Assembly: GCF_014831675.1 (NCBI RefSeq)
Contig: NZ_VJXY01000038.1
Span: forward strand, 1-64,000
From: Komarekiella delphini-convector SJRDD-AB1
GTDB lineage: Bacteria > Cyanobacteriota > Cyanobacteriia > Cyanobacteriales > Nostocaceae
Reading direction: 5' to 3'
DNA length: 64,000 nucleotides
The notes beneath the pieces were generated by a model. The model worked only from the letters and a program-made list of their open reading frames with translations, was not told the origin of the DNA and did not search any database. Positions within the stretch are counted from its first letter, which is position 1. Every line of letters starts with the position of its first letter. This document shows, one piece after another, positions 18,056 to 26,559 of the stretch. A program made the position numbers and the translations under genes.

Positions 18056-19369
18056 CTACCCTACTGCTGCCAGAATTTTTTCTGGGGCAAAATAAGCGTT
18101 TTGCTCAGTTCGTAGTTGGTCGCAGAGTCTACCTTTGGGCAATTCTACATCTTCGTAAGTAAGGACTTGATCCTGAAGAATATCTCGCTTTAAACGACAT
18201 CCTTCAGCTAAACCAATTGGTAGAAGATTTTGTTCTTGGACGATGTGGGAATTTTCACATTGTCCGTAGGTCATATAGTAGCCGATGCCATCTAAGGTTT
18301 CCCCTGCTTTTAGGTCGATTTTGGCAGTGGTAACAACATCCACAAGGGGGCCAGCCAATGGAGACATAACAGCATCTTGGAACAGGACAGCACGCGCGAC
18401 AGATAGTGGAACTTCAAAATGACAGAGGTGATAGGGAGTATAGAAGCTGTAAAGGGGGCCTTCACCTAGTTTGTACAAATTGAGGTAGTGGCGTTGCTTG
18501 GGGTCATCGTGGGTGGCAAATACATACACGCCTGGCCCGGGTTTTGCTCCAACTACATAATCGACGATACCGCCTAGTTGTTTGAGTTGTTCAACATCAT
18601 AAAGATGGGTCATTTCTTCAACATAACCGCTGAAGTCATATCCCAGCATCCCCCGTTTGGCGACTTTCATCCCTGTGGCATTGGCAACGATCGCCTGCTC
18701 AAAGGAAATTTTTGTTCCGTCGGCAAAGCTAGCTACCATGTGGGGTTTTTGACCCCAACGCTTAGCAAATGCTTCTTGGGTGGTGGGATTACGATAGGGG
18801 TCTTGAAGTCCTTTAATGTTACCGCACAATAGCGGAGTTAAACCAATGCTTTTCACAAATCGGTAAAGATTCATTTGCACCCCTGGCTGATCGCCATCAC
18901 AAGCGCTGAGAATCACCCCGGCTTTATCGGCATACACTTTGAGGATAGGGCCGATAGTGCCATCGAGTTCGGCATTCATCATAATCACATGTTTGCGATG
19001 AGCGATCGCTTCTAACACGATATGAGCACCAAACTCTACAGCACCCGTAACTTCGATTATGGCCTCGATTCCTTCGGCGCGGCAAAGTAAGTTGGCATCT
19101 TCTGTGACGGCATACTTAGAAGAGGCGATCGCATCTTCTAGTTCGCCGACACTAGCAACAACTTGAATGTCTTCAATTCCCGCTTCTGAATAAGCTTGCT
19201 TGGCGGCGTCAATTCTACGGTTAGAGATAGCAACTAACTCCATCCCCGGCACTGAATTGACTATCTGATTGGCAATTCCTCTACCCATAAAGCCAGCACC
19301 AATCATCCCTACTTTGATGGGATTGCCTGCTGCTGCGCGGGTTTGTAAGGCGCGATCGATAATAATCAT
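18056..19369 (-). CDS. NAD(P)-binding, SAF-domain oxidoreductase (homoserine dehydrogenase-like N-terminus)
   Basis: A 437-residue protein. VGMIGAGFMGRGIANQI is a Rossmann nucleotide-binding loop like that of homoserine dehydrogenases, followed by a middle domain (SACDGDQPGVQMNLYRFV, GNIKGLQDPYRNP). The C-terminal 90 residues (AKIDLKAGETLDGIGYY...LPIGLAEG...LKRDILQDQVLTYEDVEL) form a SAF domain, the sugar-acid or antifreeze-like module. Proteins of this architecture are found in sugar or sialic-acid-like pathways and in the Anabaena HEP island. The substrate is unknown; a nucleotide-sugar or deoxysugar oxidoreductase role is inferred from context. It has its own 90-bp upstream gap after the GT gene, containing a hairpin. 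Confidence 0.82.
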   Translation of the reverse strand: MIIIDRALQTRAAAGNPIKVGMIGAGFMGRGIANQIVNSVPGMELVAISNRRIDAAKQAYSEAGIEDIQVVASVGELEDAIASSKYAVTEDANLLCRAEGIEAIIEVTGAVEFGAHIVLEAIAHRKHVIMMNAELDGTIGPILKVYADKAGVILSACDGDQPGVQMNLYRFVKSIGLTPLLCGNIKGLQDPYRNPTTQEAFAKRWGQKPHMVASFADGTKISFEQAIVANATGMKVAKRGMLGYDFSGYVEEMTHLYDVEQLKQLGGIVDYVVGAKPGPGVYVFATHDDPKQRHYLNLYKLGEGPLYSFYTPYHLCHFEVPLSVARAVLFQDAVMSPLAGPLVDVVTTAKIDLKAGETLDGIGYYMTYGQCENSHIVQEQNLLPIGLAEGCRLKRDILQDQVLTYEDVELPKGRLCDQLRTEQNAYFAPEKILAAVG

Positions 19370-19426
19370 TAACTAAACTCCTTTATAGAACTGTTCGTTG
19401 ATATACCAATTCTCTATATTCGGCTT

Positions 19427-19459
19427 AGATTCCCGACTTCTCTAAGAAGTCGGGAATCT
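19427..19459. repeat. Perfect hairpin AGATTCCCGACTTCT, possible terminator
   Basis: Fifteen-base perfect inverted repeat with a 3-base loop, immediately downstream of the GT stop at 19462 on the minus strand. Same family as 2885-2913. It would make a stable RNA stem but lacks a U-run on the minus strand. Confidence 0.65.
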
Positions 19460-19461
19460 TG

Positions 19462-20655
19462 TTAGTTTTTCTGCCTATGTTCTATCATTTGCTCCACAGC
19501 ATTTCGGTAAGCCTCAGCAAACTTCTCTTTGGTATGATTTTCTCTTGCATATTCCCATGCCTTACAAGACATTAGTTTTAAGTCTTCTCCAGGCAAATTG
19601 GCAATTTTTCTAACTGTTGCCTTAATTTCTTCAAGGGAATAATTCTTTAAAATCACGCCAAAATCGTGAACATCTACACCAGATTCGTAGGTCAAAATCG
19701 GAATTAACCCGGCTTGTAAGCTGGTGATTACCGCTCCTGCCTGTCCTTCAGAAACGGATGGATAAACAAGTCCTAAACAGTTATTTGTAATTTCTAAAAA
19801 CTCAGGACTGCTAACATCAACCCAACCATGAGTGTGAATGTTTGGTGTTTCATACAACTCTTTATAAAATGCTTTTTCAAATTCTTTATCGTTACTGACA
19901 GGGCCGCAAACCGTTAAATGGTATTCTGGCATTTGAGCAAAAGCATCTAAAACTAAGTCTAATCCTTTGAGAACTAAAGCACTACCACCAAACCACAGAA
20001 AATGCTTTCTGATCGCCTCAAAGTCTTTCCCGTCAGGACAGGGATAAACGTGTGACGAAGAAATAGGGATACGAAACATCGGTTTGTTGGCATATTTGAA
20101 TGTATTAACTGTGAAATCGTTGCCTAACACAGTAGCGTAATCGGCATATTCAATTCCCAAGTTAGGCGTTTCAAAACGCTGGGGACGTAAAGTAATACCT
20201 CTACGCTGTTGTAGTTCTAAAAGCCTGTTACATTCAGCTGCATTGCGAAACACCATATTAGCAATATCAACGTGGAAAATTTTGATGCAATCTTTATTGA
20301 GTAATGGTGTAAGTGCTTCTAGCCGATGGCGTAGATCAATAAAAAATGCGTAGTCTTTTTGAGGAACGAATTCATCATTGTGAAATTGTATAACATCAAC
20401 GCTATAACCAAGGTCTAAAAAAGTTTGCGCGATGAGCAGACACTCCCAATTCCAACTTTGGTCATTGGGAACAGGTTGACCTGGTTTTAATAAGAATGGT
20501 TCAATCCGATAAGAAAGAAGTACATTTCCTTTAGAAGGTTGGTTTGGTTTTAGGGAAACAACCTGCAACGTTTTGATGTACTTGATGCGAGTGTTTACCT
20601 TTTTGATCAAAGAAGATATAGAGGTAGTAAGATGAGTTATGGTATTGTTTGGCAT
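19462..20655 (-). CDS. Divergent GT4-like glycosyltransferase
   Basis: A 397-residue protein whose C-terminal half looks like a GT-B donor domain: LWFGGSALVLKGLDLVLDAFA, YHLTVCGPVSNDKEFE and YPSVSEGQAGAVITSLQAGLIP, where SEGQ supplies the first glutamate. The expected second glutamate is replaced (ITSLQAG instead of LEAMA). The N-terminal half has VLLSYRIEPFLLKPGQ and a loop unlike the standard GT4 acceptor loop. This variant occurs in cyanobacterial polysaccharide clusters. It starts about 160 bp after rfbC. Enzymatic activity is plausible but less certain than for the other GTs. Confidence 0.78.
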   Translation of the reverse strand: MPNNTITHLTTSISSLIKKVNTRIKYIKTLQVVSLKPNQPSKGNVLLSYRIEPFLLKPGQPVPNDQSWNWECLLIAQTFLDLGYSVDVIQFHNDEFVPQKDYAFFIDLRHRLEALTPLLNKDCIKIFHVDIANMVFRNAAECNRLLELQQRRGITLRPQRFETPNLGIEYADYATVLGNDFTVNTFKYANKPMFRIPISSSHVYPCPDGKDFEAIRKHFLWFGGSALVLKGLDLVLDAFAQMPEYHLTVCGPVSNDKEFEKAFYKELYETPNIHTHGWVDVSSPEFLEITNNCLGLVYPSVSEGQAGAVITSLQAGLIPILTYESGVDVHDFGVILKNYSLEEIKATVRKIANLPGEDLKLMSCKAWEYARENHTKEKFAEAYRNAVEQMIEHRQKN

Positions 20656-20819
20656 TTGGTATTTTCCAATTTTCTTCGACTACACAAAGAGGATTTAGCA
20701 GCTGTTTTTCAGTTGTTAATTGGCAATTAAATATAGCAATCTAAGATATGCTGTAATCCCCACTAAAGCAGAATGAAGCTCGTACAAACGGGCGATCGCA
20801 AACTATTTAAGAGCTATAT

Positions 20820-21374
20820 CTATCTAGAACTTGTACCCCCAACAGTCATCATTCTCAATAAAGGCCAATTTAAATCTTTCTCAGAAATTTCAGTCACATC
20901 TAGGGGCCAATCAATATTAAAAAATGGGTCATCATAGCGTAGACCTTTCTCATACCCAGGCATGTAAAATTCACCCACTTGATAGACAACTTCAGTCTCA
21001 TCCGCAAGTGCTTGATAGCCGTGAGCGAACATTTCTGGCACATATAAGGCGCGGTGGTTATCTGCTGTTAGTTCTACACCAATATGTGATAAAAAAGTCG
21101 GCGACTCAGGACGCATATCAATAATGACGTCATAGATAGCACCTTTAATACAGCGAATTAATTTTGTTTCTGCTGCTGGTATTTGATAGTGCATTCCCCG
21201 CAGAGTGCCTTTTTTGTAGTTGAAAGATAGGTTACATTGAGCAACTGTTGGCTTTAACCCGTGTGCTTCAAATTCTTGAGCGCAGAAAGTCCGTGCGAAA
21301 AAACCACGGTGATCTGGCTTTTTTTCTAAATCAATGATGAATGCGTCTTTGAGTGCGGTTTCGGTGAATATCAT
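20820..21374 (-). CDS. rfbC: dTDP-4-dehydrorhamnose 3,5-epimerase family (RfbC/RmlC-like)
   Basis: A 184-residue cupin epimerase of normal family length. KKPDHRGFFARTFCAQEFEA, QCNLSFNYKKGTLRGMHYQ (catalytic histidine region) and KLIRCIKGAIYDVIIDMR are the family motifs, followed by MFAHGYQAL. The enzyme epimerises C3 and/or C5 of an NDP-4-keto-6-deoxyhexose. In this block the only nucleotidyltransferase is a CDP-glucose type, so the true substrate may be a CDP sugar, not the dTDP form. Adjacent genes are the PhyH-like gene (44 bp upstream) and a GT. Confidence 0.88.
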   Translation of the reverse strand: MIFTETALKDAFIIDLEKKPDHRGFFARTFCAQEFEAHGLKPTVAQCNLSFNYKKGTLRGMHYQIPAAETKLIRCIKGAIYDVIIDMRPESPTFLSHIGVELTADNHRALYVPEMFAHGYQALADETEVVYQVGEFYMPGYEKGLRYDDPFFNIDWPLDVTEISEKDLNWPLLRMMTVGGTSSR

Positions 21375-21418
21375 AGATTACAAGGGTTAGTATTAATAAA
21401 AAGTTGACAATTGATCCA

Positions 21419-22261
21419 CTATCGACTGTTTTCTACTTGTTGCTTTAACTCAATACTGGGATAAGTATCATCCCAGTATTGAGTACAAAGGTCTGGGCGT
21501 TCGGGGGGATTGGCTGTATAACAAAAAAATAACGCTGAGCGGTCTTCTGTACGTACTGTTCCATGATGGAAAGTATTTTTCGTATCTACAATAATCACTG
21601 TTCCTGCTGGGCCGACACATGATTTCCAAGCTGATTTGGGAATAACTTCTTTTACCTCTTCATCGTTGATGCCTAAATAGCTTGACTTCAAAAGTTTGTA
21701 GTAAATTCGCCAATAATTCAAACTAAATAAGGAGGTTAAAGAACGCGGAATGTATTCAAAAGGCCCAGTTTTTTTATCGACATCATTTAAGTAAATAAAG
21801 ATTTTGATAATGCGGCGGTCTTCTGCATCGCTATGCCAGAGTAGCGTACCAAACTGATTGTGGCTTTTGAAATCTTTGCGTAAATGTACACCGTGAAAAG
21901 TAATAGGAAGACCAATGTAATTTTCGATGATGTTGAGTAGTCTTTTCTCCCTTCCCCAGGCAGAGATTTCTGGTAAATCTGTAACTGTGTAAATTTGCGG
22001 CCATTTTTTGTCTAGATGTTCGTTATTTAACTCTTCCATCTGAGACAATTGATTGTAAGTAGTTTTGAGCAGTTCGGAGGTAGAATTCAATCCTAATTCG
22101 GCAAGTGTTGTAACATAAGCACCGTCTTTTTTGAGAGTATTAAGAATTTGGCGATCGCCTTCTTCCAATGCAGGCAAATTAGGAGCATGTTTCAAAAGAG
22201 CTAATCTATGAAATAACTCAGATTCCAGTGAAGCTATTTTGTCTTTAATGTTGTTAAGCAT
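21419..22261 (-). CDS. PhyH-like Fe(II)/2-oxoglutarate dioxygenase
   Basis: A 280-residue protein resembling the phytanoyl-CoA dioxygenase superfamily. LLWHSDAEDRRIIKIFIYL holds the HxD iron ligands, and GTVIIVDTKNTFHHGTVR supplies the distal histidine, followed by RSALFFCYTA with the 2-oxoglutarate-binding arginine. Family members hydroxylate or otherwise oxidise small molecules and, in glycan clusters, may modify sugars or lipid carriers. It is separated from the upstream GT2 by only 7 bp, so the two are probably translated from one message. It would use 2-oxoglutarate and oxygen; the link to the 2-hydroxyglutarate oxidase-like gene of the same block is speculative. Confidence 0.75.
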   Translation of the reverse strand: MLNNIKDKIASLESELFHRLALLKHAPNLPALEEGDRQILNTLKKDGAYVTTLAELGLNSTSELLKTTYNQLSQMEELNNEHLDKKWPQIYTVTDLPEISAWGREKRLLNIIENYIGLPITFHGVHLRKDFKSHNQFGTLLWHSDAEDRRIIKIFIYLNDVDKKTGPFEYIPRSLTSLFSLNYWRIYYKLLKSSYLGINDEEVKEVIPKSAWKSCVGPAGTVIIVDTKNTFHHGTVRTEDRSALFFCYTANPPERPDLCTQYWDDTYPSIELKQQVENSR

Positions 22262-22268
22262 GGTATGG

Positions 22269-23309
22269 TCACTTTGTTTTTAACACCGATTTAGTACCAG
22301 AACGTTTATTATTAGCTCGCATTTCTTGAGTAGATGGTTCACTAGCTTCGGATATTTTAAATTCTTTAAAAGCCATAACATCAAATGCTGACAAGCTAAC
22401 TAAAGCCAAGAAGGGAATAACTATTTTAATAGCAGATAAAGGCCATCTTCTTAAAGCGCCTAAGAAGACTTTTAAATTTACTTCTCTACCATTTTGCAAA
22501 AGCATTCGTCTACAAAATTGTTTAGAATATCCACTCTCCTCCAGTTTTAAAATCACTTCCGGTATATGTTTGTATTGCATTAATAGTGCAGACTTCGGTT
22601 CTTTCTGCCAATAACTCACACCGACAATACATTCTAAATAAGTCTCTTTAGTCACAATTACACTGCCATGAGCCGCACAATAACCAGCTAAATATGCCAA
22701 AGATATCCAGTTATTCTCAGCATCTTGCCAAATTTGTAAAGCGCGTTTTACTAAATCGGTACGGTACACTGTAGCAGTCAAAAATATAACGGCTCCAACA
22801 CTTTTAGAAAAACAATGTTCAAATATTGTTTTCCCATCACCACAAGCATCTTCGCTATCAACATCAAACCAACGATTATCAACTATAGTTGGTGGATGTA
22901 CTGGTTCACCAGTAATTTTATTCCGTCCAGAAAAGTTGAGAAATAATAATGATAAATCTTCGTGTTGCTTGAGTTTGTCGATGACATAACCAACGGCTCT
23001 TTCCTGAATTGGGTCATCATCACCAATTGTCCAAACGTATTTTGTTGTTGCAGAGCTTAAGCAATAAATAATATTTTTGACTACTCCTAAATTTTTAAAG
23101 TTTTTGTTTACTTTAAATGTGATCGAACTAAGTTGAATCTGCCACTTTTTTATGACATCCTGAGTATTATCGGTAGAACAATTATCAGAAACTAAAATTT
23201 CACATTCAGACTCAAAGCCCTTGATAGCTTGAGCCAGCCATGCTAACTGTTTATCAAGTAATTCGGCACGATTATAAGTAGGAATAGCAATGGTCAGTAG
23301 TTTATTCAT
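22269..23309 (-). CDS. Glycosyltransferase family 2 (GT-A)
   Basis: A 346-residue GT-A enzyme. LLTIAIPTYNRAELLDKQL starts the fold at residue 3, ILVSDNCSTDN follows, and VWTIGDDDPIQERAV is the DXD site. The C-terminal part contains LRRWPLSAIKIVIPFLALV, a hydrophobic amphipathic segment that may attach it to the membrane. The final 30 residues are charged and probably unstructured. Start chosen at the ATG directly before the first beta strand. First gene of a probable GT2-PhyH-rfbC transcript, about 260 bp downstream of the C-methyltransferase gene. Confidence 0.88.
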   Translation of the reverse strand: MNKLLTIAIPTYNRAELLDKQLAWLAQAIKGFESECEILVSDNCSTDNTQDVIKKWQIQLSSITFKVNKNFKNLGVVKNIIYCLSSATTKYVWTIGDDDPIQERAVGYVIDKLKQHEDLSLLFLNFSGRNKITGEPVHPPTIVDNRWFDVDSEDACGDGKTIFEHCFSKSVGAVIFLTATVYRTDLVKRALQIWQDAENNWISLAYLAGYCAAHGSVIVTKETYLECIVGVSYWQKEPKSALLMQYKHIPEVILKLEESGYSKQFCRRMLLQNGREVNLKVFLGALRRWPLSAIKIVIPFLALVSLSAFDVMAFKEFKISEASEPSTQEMRANNKRSGTKSVLKTK

Positions 23310-23526
23310 GGTAAGAAATAATCAGTTTTTGTAGAGCCTACTATACTACTGTTTGATATACTGCACCGTCAGATGTAATGTTTCAATTTTCAATAGAAAA
23401 GCAACGTTCATAAAATATTTCATCTGTTAATGCACTCAGCCAGGAAAAATTTAAAACTAATAGTGCTAAATTATGATATTTTTTAGTTATTTTCCAAACA
23501 GTCTTTTAGAAAGAATTTAAATTGAA

Positions 23527-23558
23527 GAAGCAGTGTAAGTAAAAATTCACACTGCTTC
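23527..23558 (-). terminator. Hairpin downstream of the C-methyltransferase gene
   Basis: Ten-base perfect stem GAAGCAGTGT/ACACTGCTTC with a 12-base loop, just past the stop codon on the minus strand, then TTCAATTT. The T-rich tail is weak, so this is a probable rather than certain terminator. Confidence 0.55.
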
Positions 23559-23568
23559 TATTTGAGAA

Positions 23569-24837
23569 TTACGATACTATGGACAGCAGATTTCGTACAG
23601 GTAATGAATAAACTTGCACTTCAGGAATTGGCACTACAAACTGTCCACCCCACTCACTGATAAATGCCATTTGTTCCATAATTTCCTCCTTGAGATTCCA
23701 AGGTAAAATTAGTACATAATCTGGTTTAGTTTCGCGGATTGTGTCTGGATGAAAAATAGGAATATGAGTTCCAGGTAAAAATAATCCCTGTTTGTAGGGA
23801 TTGCGGTCTACTGTGTAATCGATAAAATCTTTACCAATACCACAGTAATTAAGCAGTGTGTTGCCTTTAGCAGGCGCACCATAGCCAACAATTGATTTAC
23901 CCTTGGCTTTAGCCGTTAGTATGAAACTTAATAGCTTGTGCTTTGTCTGTTTGACTTTTTCTCCGAATGTAATGTAAGTTTCTATCCGGTGCAATCCAGC
24001 AGCAATTTCTTTTGCTTTGATTTGGCTAACTCGTTCGCTAATAATGGGATTATCAGCATAGTCATGTTTGACGTAAATTCTCAAAGAACCGCCATGAGTT
24101 GGTAATTCCTCCACATCAAAAATTTTTAAGTTGTGCGCTGCAAAAATTTTTTCTACAGTCAGAAACGAAAAGTAAGAAAAATGCTCGTGATAAATAGTGT
24201 CAAACTGATTTTGTTGAATGAGTTGTAAAATGTGAGGAAACTCCATTGTCAAGATACCGTTCGGCTTGAGAAGGAGTTTCATCCCGGCGATAAAATCATT
24301 TAAATCTGGAACATGAGCTAAGACATTGTTGCCTACTAAAAGGTCAGCTTGTTTTCCTTGTATAACTAGTTCTTTAGCGGTTTCAACTCCAAAAAACTTG
24401 TTTATACTAGGAATACCTTTTTCTTGAGCTACCTTGGCTATATTTGCCGCTGGTTCTATTCCTAAAACTGGGATTCCCTTCTCTACAAAATATTGCAGTA
24501 GGTAGCCGTCGTTGCTGGCAATTTCAATAACTTGAGTTTGAGGATTTAAGCCAAACTTATCTACTATCATATCGGTGTAAGTCTTGGCATGTTTTAACCA
24601 AGTTGCTGAGTAGGAAGAGAAGTAGGCATAGTCGCTAAAAATTTGATCTGGAGTTTCAAACTGTTCTAGTTGAACTAATAGATTATCTTCTGAGATATAA
24701 GCATGAAGTGGATAAAATTTCTCGGCATTATTTAGCTGTTCCGCTGCTAGATAAGCGTTGGCTAAAGGTGACATTCCTAAATCAACAAAGGTATGGTGTA
24801 AAGGTTGATAGCTAAAACGACATTGGGCAATTCTCAT
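23569..24837 (-). CDS. NDP-sugar C-methyltransferase (class I SAM; NovU/TylC3-like)
   Basis: A 422-residue protein with the three-part architecture of sugar C-methyltransferases. An N-terminal domain (residues 1-65, ending FSDYAYFSSYSATWLKHA) is followed by a SAM-binding Rossmann domain (VIEIASNDGYLLQYF, GIEPAANIAKVA, HEHFSYFS) and a C-terminal sugar-binding domain (GYGAPAKGNTLLNYCG). Such enzymes add a methyl group to C3 or C5 of NDP-4-keto-6-deoxysugars, giving branched-chain sugars. Oddly, the N-terminal zinc site has decayed: the family's CxxC reads CRFSY and the second pair reads ISEDN, leaving one cysteine of four. The SAM and C-terminal motifs look intact. Confidence 0.88.
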   Translation of the reverse strand: MRIAQCRFSYQPLHHTFVDLGMSPLANAYLAAEQLNNAEKFYPLHAYISEDNLLVQLEQFETPDQIFSDYAYFSSYSATWLKHAKTYTDMIVDKFGLNPQTQVIEIASNDGYLLQYFVEKGIPVLGIEPAANIAKVAQEKGIPSINKFFGVETAKELVIQGKQADLLVGNNVLAHVPDLNDFIAGMKLLLKPNGILTMEFPHILQLIQQNQFDTIYHEHFSYFSFLTVEKIFAAHNLKIFDVEELPTHGGSLRIYVKHDYADNPIISERVSQIKAKEIAAGLHRIETYITFGEKVKQTKHKLLSFILTAKAKGKSIVGYGAPAKGNTLLNYCGIGKDFIDYTVDRNPYKQGLFLPGTHIPIFHPDTIRETKPDYVLILPWNLKEEIMEQMAFISEWGGQFVVPIPEVQVYSLPVRNLLSIVS

Positions 24838-24934
24838 AAACTAAATCTCATTGATGGTAAACAACTTGGTAGATGAGAGAAATCCGAATCAAATCTTGTT
24901 GATTCGGAAATTTGTATCTGTTTGTTTACTGCCG

Positions 24935-25975
24935 CTAGGCTACTTTAACTGCTTTCTTCCAAAAAAAATCTTGGTCAATTTGCTCAGTCCGAATCAGATA
25001 CTCTAGCTGCTTTAAGCGTGTAAATCCTCTAAATAAGAAAGTATCTTCAGCCATATCTATTTGATTGAACAAATCAAATAACTGCTCGGCCCCAGATTGA
25101 GCATTCCAATCGCACTTAAATCCGGGTAGTATTGTGTTGATTTTCTCGAAGGAAACTCGATAGCTGCGGTTATCTGCACCGTTGTCACCAAAGGACAATT
25201 TACAATTTGGGAAAATAGCAGCGATAATCTCAGCGATTTCTTTGACGCGATAATTGTTGGCTGTATCTCCCACGTTGAAGATTTGATTATGTACAATATC
25301 CCGTGGTGCTTCTAAGGCGCAAACTATGGCTTTGCAAATATCCAATGCGTGGACTAATGGACGCCAAGGTGTACCATCACTAGTCATCTTGATTTGTTTT
25401 GTAGTCCATGCCAAGCCTGCCAAGTTGTTTAAAACAATATCAAAACGCATCCGAGGAGAAGCACCAAAGGCTGTGGCATTCCGCATAAAAGTAGGAGAGA
25501 AGTCATCGTCAGCTAGTAGTGTGACATCTCGCTCTACTAGAGTTTTGCATTCTGCGTAGGCTGTTTGAGGATTAATAGGTGATGCTTCTGTGACATCACC
25601 TTCGGTAGCAACACCGTAGACACTGCACGAAGACATATATATGAAGCGGCGCACACCTATGGCTTTAGCCAGGTTAGCTAGGCGAACTGAACCTAGATGA
25701 TTAATTTCGTAAGTGATGTTGGGTGCTAATTGTCCGGTGGGGTCGTTGGAGAGTTCCGCCATATGAACTATTGCTTCTACGCCTTGCAAATCTTCCGGGG
25801 TGATGTCACGGATATCTTTGTTGAGGGTTTTGGCTGTCACTTGAGTACCGTTGTATAGCCAACCAACTTTATAGAAACCAGTATCGATGCCGAGAACTTC
25901 GTGTCCGCGTTCGATTAACAGAGCAGGTAATAATGAGCCAAGATAGCCTTCTGTTCCGGTTACTAATATTTTCAT
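24935..25975 (-). CDS. NAD-dependent epimerase/dehydratase (extended SDR), NDP-sugar
   Basis: A 346-residue extended SDR. ILVTGTEGYLGSLL is the NAD-binding glycine motif. VHMAELSNDPTGQL follows, and SSCSVYG with TAYAECKTLVE supplies the Ser, Tyr and Lys of the catalytic triad. The C-terminal half (GTPWRPLVHALDICKAIVCAL, IFNVGDTANNYRV) binds the sugar nucleotide. The motifs do not separate 4,6-dehydratase, epimerase and 4-reductase. In Anabaena a comparable SDR of the HEP island is needed for the polysaccharide. It lies about 100 bp upstream of the C-methyltransferase gene. Confidence 0.88.
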   Translation of the reverse strand: MKILVTGTEGYLGSLLPALLIERGHEVLGIDTGFYKVGWLYNGTQVTAKTLNKDIRDITPEDLQGVEAIVHMAELSNDPTGQLAPNITYEINHLGSVRLANLAKAIGVRRFIYMSSCSVYGVATEGDVTEASPINPQTAYAECKTLVERDVTLLADDDFSPTFMRNATAFGASPRMRFDIVLNNLAGLAWTTKQIKMTSDGTPWRPLVHALDICKAIVCALEAPRDIVHNQIFNVGDTANNYRVKEIAEIIAAIFPNCKLSFGDNGADNRSYRVSFEKINTILPGFKCDWNAQSGAEQLFDLFNQIDMAEDTFLFRGFTRLKQLEYLIRTEQIDQDFFWKKAVKVA

Positions 25976-26017
25976 TGTTGTTAAATTCTCTGTATTGATG
26001 AGTTCAATTCCATTTCG

Positions 26018-26104
26018 TTAAGCAATTACTCTAGCGGGTATACCAACCACAATTGAGTCAGGAGGAATGTTTCTATTGATGACTGCTGCGATAAATTGTG
26101 GCAT
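26018..26104 (-). pseudogene. Remnant of a left-handed beta-helix (hexapeptide) acyltransferase
   Basis: On the minus strand 28 codons read MPQFIAAVINRNIPPDSIVV then GIPARVIA and stop. This is the standard C-terminus of hexapeptide acetyltransferases (family consensus close to AVVxRDIPPxSVVVGxPAKVI). Nothing upstream continues the hexapeptide repeat, so only the 3' tail of the gene survives. The rest of the 25976-26559 gap holds a MITE-like element and HIP1 sites but no other gene. Confidence 0.7.
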
Positions 26105-26170
26105 CATGTATGGCTTGTTACCCCACAACTCCGCTAACAGTTATCTGCAATTAAGATGCTTTTTCTAGTA

Positions 26171-26272
26171 ATACCAATTTAATTAATGATTACAACAAAT
26201 TCCTCGATAGAGACATTGCAACGCAATGTCTCTACAATGGTATATGTGTCACATTCTTTCTTTAATTGGTAT
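26171..26272. mobile_element. MITE-like element, family A (complete copy)
   Basis: A 102-bp element with ends ATACCAATTTAA and TTTAATTGGTAT and a central near-palindrome TAGAGACATTGCA/TGCAATGTCTCTA. It has no coding capacity. Best reference copy of the family in this window; others lie at 1653, 17823, 43010, 49481 and 54697. Confidence 0.8.
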
Positions 26273-26559
26273 AACTTCTTGTGGAAATTTTGTAGGCTAA
26301 TAATACCAATACTTCTACTTTCCATTTATATATCAGTAATACCGGAAAGTTTCACATATATATGTCAATGCAAACGGTTTTGTAGAACTGATAAAAAATT
26401 GGAGGATACACTTACTTTTGCAAGTAGAAATTAATAGCGATCGCTCACGCATTTCCTGATAGTGTAGATGTTGAGATTCAAAGCTGAGTTATTTTGAAGT
26501 TGCGATCGCTTATTCCTAATTCTACTTGCATCCACCCAAGAAGCACAAGCAACTATCTT

